Shown here piece by piece: positions 58,301-64,000 of a stretch of 64,000 bases of DNA (position 1 is its first letter; every line of letters begins with the position of its first letter). The stretch is taken from the NCBI RefSeq assembly GCF_018139145.2, contig NC_059471.1, forward strand, positions 212,059,494 to 212,123,493, written 5' to 3'. Under the pieces are notes generated by a model. That model made no database searches. It worked only from the letters and a program-made list of their open reading frames with translations, and was not told the origin of the DNA. This stretch comes from Gymnogyps californianus. Taxonomy: Eukaryota > Chordata > Aves > Accipitriformes > Cathartidae. Made by a program: the position numbers and the translations under genes.

Positions 58301-60587
58301 AAACATTCGCCACTATGAGGTTACTGTTGTAATATAGTGGTTACTACTGTAATGTAGGGCTTAATTCAAATTATTTTTTACAATTTTCATCAACCAAAAT
58401 TTTCTGTTCCTCACAAATGTATTTTTCAGTGTTGTTTCTTTCACTTTGTTCTAAGTTTTTTAATCAAATTGGTTATGGTGCACAGTGATTCCTTTACTGT
58501 TTTCTGAGTTTTATGGCACAGATTTCAATTTTTTTTCCTAATATTGACATAAAAAATGTGTATGAATTGCTCAGACTTACTTAAGTCTTAATTATCTGAA
58601 GTTAACTGTTTGTTCTCAGGAAAAGCTATTTCTGTTGGGGAGAAATACAATTTTGTATTTTGCAGGTTATGTTTAGACATAGATATAAATTTGTACTTTG
58701 TCAGTAACATTATGCTGAATGTCAGTAATTTTAACAGGGGAAAAAAAAGTCTGTACTTTATTAAACCTGACTTGAAAAAGCTGTCAATGTTTAATATTTC
58801 CTTAGGGACTATACAAGTGGTCCTATTCGTATAGAGATTACTTATTGAATTTAAAAATATAGAATCTAGAATACTTAACCACTACTTTACTGTGGCAAAG
58901 GGCAGGGTGGCCAGGTTGACGTGTGTCTAACTGTAGGTGTGTTAGAGGACTTAGTTTTTGTGGGGGGATGGAGAAAGAAATTCAAAAGTTTCTGAAGAAA
59001 CAAGGTTGTAGAGAGACTTTTGGGAAACCCAGTGATAGGTAAAGGTAGAGCATAAGGAACCAAACAAATATGAAACACTGCTGAATTCCCAAGCTTATTA
59101 TGCACATTCGGGTCTAAGGAATTTATAAGAAGTAGGTACTTTTGAGGGCCTAAAATCAAATTATTTTTTTTTTCTTTTTAGGTAAGAAAAAAGGACCAGA
59201 TCAACATTGAAACAAAGAATAAAACTGTGAGATTTATTGGTGAGCTTACCAAGTTTAAGATGTTTTCCAAAAACGATACTCTCCACTGTTTAAAGGTTAG
59301 TGTTGTGATAGTCCTGTACTACTGTATATGCTGATAATGTATCCCAAACCTATTCCTCTTTGTATATCTATTGCTGATGTTATCCATTAATTCATTGCAT
59401 ACGATGTTTTAAACCCTGATGTCTGTTGCTGCTGTGTATGAGGAGACTTTTATAGCTGTTCTAGATGTTAGAATATTTTAATTTTTCTAATGGTAGGAAT
59501 ATATTAAAATAAACTTCCACCTTTGGACATAACCAAATTGCTAATAATTTTCTTTGTAAAGTGATGATAGACATTGCTACTTATTCATCTGCTATATGTT
59601 GCGAAACTTTCATTATGTTGATTTCAATTAATGGTTTTACAGAGGAAGTAACAGGGGGGAGGGGTTAGAGACAGAAAGCTTTTCAGTGATGCAAAGGCAG
59701 GCTTATGCTGTTTTAGCAGGTGCTTTTGTTTGAGGAACAAAAATCTTTGGAAAGCATTAATCTCTAGGCGTATCATCTCAATTTGCATGCTTATAAACAT
59801 TCAAACTTATCTTTGTCAAGTCCTAAATTAAAAATGGGTTTTAAAAAATAAAAGTGCCTTTTATAAAAGGTGGTTGAAGACTCACACGGGTTAAGATCAC
59901 TTCCTGTGGGAATAGTTGACTATTCGTCGACTCATTAGGTACTGCAGATGAATTCTTAAAAAATTATACTCGCTCATCATATTTCTTCTCTCATCTATAA
60001 AAGTCTGTAAAATGCAAAGCTCTATTAATTTTTAGTTATTGCTTAACTTAAACAATACAATTAAATTAGATGTGCGTTGAGGTTATTGTGCCCTTGCGCA
60101 ATATTTATTTGGTGGTTTTCCAGTCTAGCAGCAGGAATTTTAAAGCAGATATGACTGAGTTGGAAGGGGTGTGGGAGAGATTATAGTGTTTGTTTTGATA
60201 TTGTAGTCTTTTTATGCTAGGCTTAGGAAGCATCCTGTTTTTTAGGTTTCTGGAGCCTAAATTTGGGGTCTAGACTGTTCTTATAATACTTTTTTATTGA
60301 GGTGAATATTTTGAATTTTGTTAACATCTGATCAGTGAAATCAATTTGCATTTTTTTCCTAAAGAATATGGAGCACCACAGTAGTGTACAGTCTGGTAGA
60401 TATAACTTACTGTTTTCTGCAGTTGAAAAAGATGTTTAACATGCTGTGTTTTTATATAAATACATACCAGATGCTTCTGTCAGACTTTTCTCATCACCAT
60501 ATTGAAATGGCATGTACTCTGCTGGAAACCTGTGGAAGATTCCTCTTCAGATCACCAGAATCTCACTTAAGAACCAGTGTTCTTTTG
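33992..60587 (+). CDS. UPF2: UPF2, regulator of nonsense transcripts 2 (5' ten coding exons; 3' part outside window)
   Basis: UPF2 is the cytoplasmic scaffold that links UPF1 helicase to UPF3 and the exon-junction complex in nonsense-mediated mRNA decay. Coding exons: 33992-34353, 35414-36193, 40601-40761, 41789-41986, 43848-43997, 50330-50433, 50955-51040, 57832-57940, 59182-59295, 60471-60587. All are GT/AG and join in phase to 2181 nt, or 727 codons, beginning MPAERKKPANMEEKES. The order of parts is: a Lys/Glu-rich N-terminus (about 1-130), MIF4G-1 (about 160-430), an acidic linker (about 490-555) and most of MIF4G-2 (from about 560). MIF4G-3 and the UPF1-binding C-terminus lie to the right. 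The next expected exon, starting EQMMRKKQAMH, is not seen by 64000, so intron 11 exceeds 3.4 kb. No disruptions are seen. Identity with the human protein is very high. Confidence 0.97.
35414..36193 (+). CDS. UPF2: UPF2 exon 3 (MIF4G-1)
   Basis: 780 nt, residues 121-381, the longest exon in the window. Contains LHQEAWERH, NFFSRLDSSLKKNTAFVKKL, LNLSKYIAEAVASIVEAKLK and ISFCRHCGDDIAGLVPRKVK, covering most of the first MIF4G domain. Acceptor CTCTTAG, donor AG|GTGACA. Confidence 0.97.
37444..37552 (+). mobile_element. CR1 LINE 3' tail fragment (diverged)
   Basis: About 110 bp resembling the CR1 3' region: GAGCAGCCTGGTTTGATCTC and TTTGAGTAGATCAGACTAGA followed by GACCTC. It lacks a clear terminal repeat. 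Confidence 0.7.
37890..37985. repeat. Low-complexity T/G-rich tract
   Basis: GGTTGGTTGGTCGGTCG followed by long T runs broken by G. Simple sequence with no coding potential. Confidence 0.8.
40601..40761 (+). CDS. UPF2: UPF2 exon 4
   Basis: Residues 381-435: RRILHSKGELSEDRHKQYEE, MSYQKLLANSQSLADLLDEN, MPDLPQEKPTPE. End of MIF4G-1. Acceptor TTTTTGTAG, donor GAGG|GTAGGC. Confidence 0.96.
41789..41986 (+). CDS. UPF2: UPF2 exon 5
   Basis: Residues 435-501: EHGPGIDIFTPGKPGEYDLE, GGIWEDEDARNFYENLIDLK, AFVPAILFKDNEK, then a Ser/Lys-rich tail that differs from human. Phase 1 at both ends; donor G|GTAGAA. Confidence 0.96.
42678..42856 (+). mobile_element. CR1 LINE 3' tail fragment in UPF2 intron 5
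   Basis: Recognisable CR1 tail: GAGCAGCTTGCCCAGGGAG, TTGAGTAGAAGGTTGAACTA, GAGACCTC, and an end near CTGTGATTCTAAAC. About 180 bp, 5'-truncated. Confidence 0.85.
43848..43997 (+). CDS. UPF2: UPF2 exon 6 (acidic linker)
   Basis: Residues 501-551: a Lys/Asp-rich start followed by EDLELELENLDINDDPLELD and DEAEDLTKKLLDEQ. This is the acidic linker between MIF4G-1 and MIF4G-2. Acceptor AAATAG, donor CAAG|GTAAAA. Confidence 0.95.
46451..46580 (-). mobile_element. CR1 LINE 3' tail fragment in UPF2 intron 6
   Basis: Reverse-oriented CR1 tail beginning ATCATAGAATCTTAGAATAG (complement of the terminal repeat), then GGGTTGGAAGGGACC and GGTTGCTCAGAGCCC. About 130 bp. Confidence 0.9.
47052..47114 (+). 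CDS. UPF2: Candidate UPF2 cassette exon (63 nt, in frame)
   Basis: A stop-free 63-nt segment bounded by TATGCTCAG and AGAA|GTGAGT. Its phase is 1 at both ends, so it fits between exons 6 and 7 without changing the frame, inserting 21 residues that start GKREGADSTG and are polar and charged like the surrounding linker. The canonical human protein joins LLDEQ directly to EQEDEEAS and lacks this. Usage is unproven. Confidence 0.5.
50330..50433 (+). CDS. UPF2: UPF2 exon 7
   Basis: Residues 551-585: EQEDEEASTGSHLKLIVDAF then LQQLPNCVNRDLIDK, the beginning of MIF4G-2. Acceptor CTCTGTTAG, donor AAG|GTATAG. Confidence 0.96.
50955..51040 (+). CDS. UPF2: UPF2 exon 8
   Basis: Residues 586-614: AAMDFCMNMNTKANRRKLVR then ALFIVPRQ. 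Acceptor CTTTATAG, donor AAAG|GTAAGA; ends in phase 2. Confidence 0.96.
51041..57831 (+). other. UPF2 intron 8 (contents)
   Basis: A 6.8-kb intron, the longest complete one. It has a T run at 54783-54805, an (AAT)n stretch near 53048, a pyrimidine-rich tract at 56733-56775, and several minus-strand exon-like segments (see findings). No confirmed gene, RNA or CR1 copy is seen. Confidence 0.55.
54783..54805. repeat. Poly(T) run
   Basis: An uninterrupted run of more than 20 T in UPF2 intron 8, not attached to a recognisable retroelement. Confidence 0.85.
57832..57940 (+). CDS. UPF2: UPF2 exon 9
   Basis: Residues 614-650: RLDLLPFYARLVATLHPCMS then DVAEDLCSMLKGDFRFH, a MIF4G-2 helix pair. Acceptor TTTGCAG, donor CAT|GTATGT. 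Confidence 0.96.
59182..59295 (+). CDS. UPF2: UPF2 exon 10
   Basis: Residues 651-688: VRKKDQINIETKNKTVRFIG then ELTKFKMFSKNDTLHCLK. Acceptor TTTTTAG, donor AAG|GTTAGT; phase 0 at both ends. Confidence 0.96.
60471..60587 (+). CDS. UPF2: UPF2 exon 11 (last in window)
   Basis: Residues 689-727: MLLSDFSHHHIEMACTLLET then CGRFLFRSPESHLRTSVLL. The acceptor matching the conserved protein is ATACATACCAG, with a poor pyrimidine tract. A stronger TTTTCTGCAG lies 48 nt upstream and stays in frame. Donor TTG|GTAAGA. Confidence 0.95.
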
Positions 60588-63500
60588 GTAAGAGAAAACT
60601 CATCGTCTTATGGGGGAAGGTGTCCTGCACTGAATTAAACCAATTACTACTTTTATTTTCTGGCTTTGTGATGTGGTCTGACCATAATGATGATTGTGAC
60701 TAATATCTTGCCAGTTACAGTGTTGAAGCACTAGTAAGTGAAAACTTTCATTAAGTTTTATCTTGAGTGCTCAGGGAAGATAAAGTTCTTGATTCTTTAA
60801 TAAAAACAGAGACAAGTATGGGAGGACAATGAATCAGTTTTCCTGAAATCTTGCCTCCTTGTTGTGGAACAGGGTCGAGATGGACTGGTGTTACATATGT
60901 TCAAGTGCTAGGCTGCTTTGGCACTCTCAGCCTTTGTAGTCCTGTGGACTTGCATCATCTTGGTAATTATAGCCTGTCCAGTGTTGTCTCAGCTCTGAGA
61001 TTGCACTTCCTGTGAGAATAGTTTTCTGACAGTATTCTGGAGAACTCCAGTTGACCTATAAATCTGTTCATGACTTAAAAGAAAATGTAAATAAAGAATT
61101 AAATTTCTAAAGGAAAAAGCTATTGCTTTTGAACTACAAATAATTCAGAGATAGGGCAAAAACAGAGGATGAGGTTGAAAGAGTATAGTAGCTGTACCTG
61201 AACACACCTGAGATACTATTCGAGGGGGGAAAAAAGCTGGTGAATGGAACCAGCGATGATAAGATATTTCAACTGGAGGTGCAGACAGTTGTGAAAGAGG
61301 TGGTTTCTGTGCCCTGCGTAATGATCTGGGGTTCTAAATTTGAAGAAAAGGTTTATGAAGACACTAGAGGAAGGGGATTTTGAAATAGAGATTGGTAATT
61401 CAGGTAAGAGTAGAAGTGGTATCCGTAAGTCTAGATAAGTACTGGCAAAGTTTTTAAAATAACAAGGATTAGCTTTGGGTCTCTTTTAGTGTATGAATTT
61501 GAGCCCTGAATGATATATTTACTGGCTTGAGAGACAATCCTAAAACTGTGTGTCCAAGGCAAGAGACTGAGTCAAACACGGTTGAAGAAGTCCTTCAAAG
61601 ATAGATACTAGCAATAGGAAACTGCATTAAATTAAAAGCAGCTTAAGCAGATAAAGACCAACTAATAGACCATGTTGTTGTATTAGAAGTCTGACAGATG
61701 TTTTAATGTTCCCTTCCAATCCGTGCACTGCAGGAAGAATATAGATGTGTATCTGCAGTAAAGACAGTAGTCTGTGTTTGGGGGAGAAAGTGGACGTAGT
61801 GTGCCCTTCTGGAAGGGAGCAGTTTAAGTGTTTGGAATCTCTTTCTAGAGACACAGCTCTTAAGCTGTGCAATATCACTGTCTCTGCTGTATTTATCTTC
61901 TTTCTTATCAAAGCACAGGCTTACACTTGACAGGTCTTTCTCTTAATCTATAGCTTCCCTTCTCATGCTGTAGAGTTAATAGAGAAGCAGTTGTTGCCTA
62001 CTTGGGAATATTGTTCAATTTCTTTTCCACAAAATGCTGTTTCTTTCTGAACCTCTTTGAATGTCATAGCATTTGTTGTGGTGGTGTAGTCACAAGAGGA
62101 AAGAGATGGACAAATTAACTGCAAGTTCTTGGCTCATGCTTTTTGTTGCAGTGTACTTTGCAAGGTTTGAATCTCTTACTTTTTAAAGGTTTGCCAGCTG
62201 ATGTGTTTTATTGTTAAATATATTTCTTTCCATAATCAAGTATTTTTCCCCTGATGACACTGTTCCATTATCTTTAAAAGACGCTTTACTCATTGCTACC
62301 ATATTTTTGTAGTTAACAAAAATTTTAGAAGTCAGGAAAAATTAAATACCTTTACCAGAGCTGCTTTTTGTAACTGACTGCTTTTGGTCTTATATGCTAC
62401 AAAAATGCTGATTGTTAGCTGTATTGCTGAAACCTGCTGGATGAATGCTAAACGTGACTTAACTGTGAAGTGTAAGACAGCACAAACACTGTTTCAATAA
62501 CTGAGGCTTAACGCCTCACAAGGTTTTGGATAAGTAGTCTTTTCTTATGCATTGAGGAACCAGGAGAAGATAAGAGATGGCAAGTAAGTTTTGAATATCT
62601 ATTGATTAAAACGTAAAATAGGCTAAATAGATTTATATTCTACAACCATCTTAATAGCTGCATCTTCTAATGTTGCCCTATAGAAACTGTAGAGATTAAT
62701 TTTGACTTAAATAGTATTATACAAATTGGATCATAGTCTTATGGTACCAGTTAGTGTGAACTGTAGAAAAGATTACTCCCAAAGCAAACTAATTAGGATC
62801 TTGTGGTAAAAATCCAAGTAAATGTAAAGCTGATCTTATCAATTACTTTTATGGGTAGAATTAAGGCCTGTTGATCTTCCAAATAATTATTGGTCTTAAT
62901 CTTTACTGCTGACAATATATTATGTAATAAGATGCCAAACAGGCTTTATGTGTCCTGTCAAAGACAATATTGCTTTGTCCTGGTGTGGAAGATAGTCATA
63001 GTTAAGAATGGATTTTAAAAGTAATTAAGGGAAAATTAATAATTAAATAGTAAAGCATTCTAGAAGAGTGCCACAAACTTAGCGGCACTAAGTGACTTAT
63101 TCTAGAGAAACATTTAATGATCACATTCTGGTTTTGTAGAACTACTGTCATGTTTTGAAAATTATTTAAAGATCCGTCTTATCAGGGCAATGTTTATTTC
63201 CGTTAATCGTTCTTCTTGGCAAGTCTTTCAAATTCAATGTCCTTTATGTAATTTAAAATATTAATGTAAAACTAACTTGGCTTTAGGATTGGTCTGATAA
63301 ATGGATTATTTGAATTGGTGCTTTGGAAGGAAGATCAGCATTATCTTGATTTATGTTTCTGTAACATAATCATGTTAAAATGTCAAGTTCTTGTGTTATG
63401 CTGTTGTGGTCTTGTTAAAAGAATATTTGAAGTTTTGGTATTAAAAACCTTCTGATGCATTTTTAATCCTTTAACTTAGACAATTGTGCCAAATTGTCTT

Positions 63501-64000
63501 TTTAAGCTTTAGGGCAAGATCACTTGTATTTATAAACATACAGAACTTATGCTACACGGTGCCTTATTTCTCGAGGTGAGGCCTTATAAGGATGGAGTTG
63601 AAACTGTGGGAGAACATTGTTTGTACAGACAGAGGCTGTGACAAAGTAATTGTGCTTAGAATGAGACTGTGTTAATTCACTATAACAATAGTGTGCTTCC
63701 AAGAAATTTAAAATTTTGATTTCGAACTGTTGGAACAAGTAGCAGGGCAGAGTAGTGTAGGTAGTAAAGGGAAGGAGGAGCTGAACAGTTTCAGTATCTT
63801 ATTACAATCTGATAATTTAAGTGTCAGTCATGCTGAAATGCTTTTCTGAATTGGGCTTTTCTTGCTGCTTAGGTTTTACTTGGTGACTACTTTTTTTTTG
63901 GTGCTGCTTTTCAAAAATTCTATTTCTTGCAATGCAAGTTGGTGTTACCAGGTTTGGGGGTGGGTCGGGAGCAAGACTACTAACCAGAGGAGCACCTCCT
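60588..64000 (+). other. UPF2 intron 11, start (contents)
   Basis: The last 3.4 kb of the window. AT-rich, with no exon matching the next UPF2 segment, no CR1 copy and no other gene recognised. UPF2 therefore continues beyond the window. Confidence 0.65.

Noticed and set aside
60588..64000. Search for the next UPF2 exon (EQMMRKKQAMH...)
   Set aside because: No matching sequence in any frame, so the exon is placed outside the window.

Overview
The window is vertebrate nuclear DNA from a bird. CR1 LINE fragments with the typical 3' end (an ATTCTATG-type terminal repeat) occur on both strands, and the left edge holds an avian endogenous-retrovirus LTR. The protein-coding genes are split into short exons with GT/AG junctions. 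The species cannot be fixed from the sequence; the LTR type suggests a non-galliform bird, but that is a weak inference.

Two real genes are present, arranged head to head. DHTKD1, the mitochondrial 2-oxoadipate dehydrogenase E1 subunit, lies on the minus strand. I could place all 17 coding exons (start codon 22849, stop codon ending at 2430); they join in phase to 2772 nt, or 923 residues plus stop, close to the human length of 919. UPF2, the scaffold protein of nonsense-mediated mRNA decay, lies on the plus strand. Its CpG-island promoter is near 27.8-28.7 kb, its start codon is at 33992, and the window contains ten coding exons, numbered 2-11 here. These encode residues 1 to about 727: the Lys/Glu-rich N-terminus, MIF4G-1, the acidic linker and most of MIF4G-2. 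The rest of UPF2 lies beyond the right edge. The DHTKD1-UPF2 head-to-head order matches human 10p14.

Layout: 1-562, ERV LTR; 563-2429, DHTKD1 3' flank and probable 3'UTR; 2430-22849, DHTKD1; 22.2-23.0 kb, its CpG island; 23.3-24.6 kb, a decayed CR1 copy between the promoters; 24.6-27.7 kb, AT-rich DNA with no recognised gene; 27.76-28.70 kb, the UPF2 CpG island with a CRE cluster; 28.7-34.0 kb, UPF2 intron 1 with CR1 pieces; 34.0-64.0 kb, UPF2 exons and long introns with a few CR1 fragments.

The most interesting signals are splice-level features of UPF2. One is a 63-nt, phase-1/phase-1, stop-free exon candidate in intron 6 that would add 21 residues to the acidic linker. Another is a strong upstream acceptor at exon 11 that would add 16 in-frame codons inside MIF4G-2. 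A third is an upstream ORF in the CpG-island leader of this NMD factor. A set of minus-strand exon-like segments in UPF2 introns 6-8 may be a decayed nested antisense gene, but the evidence is weak. I found no gene cluster or defence-type system; this is otherwise an ordinary, conserved housekeeping locus.
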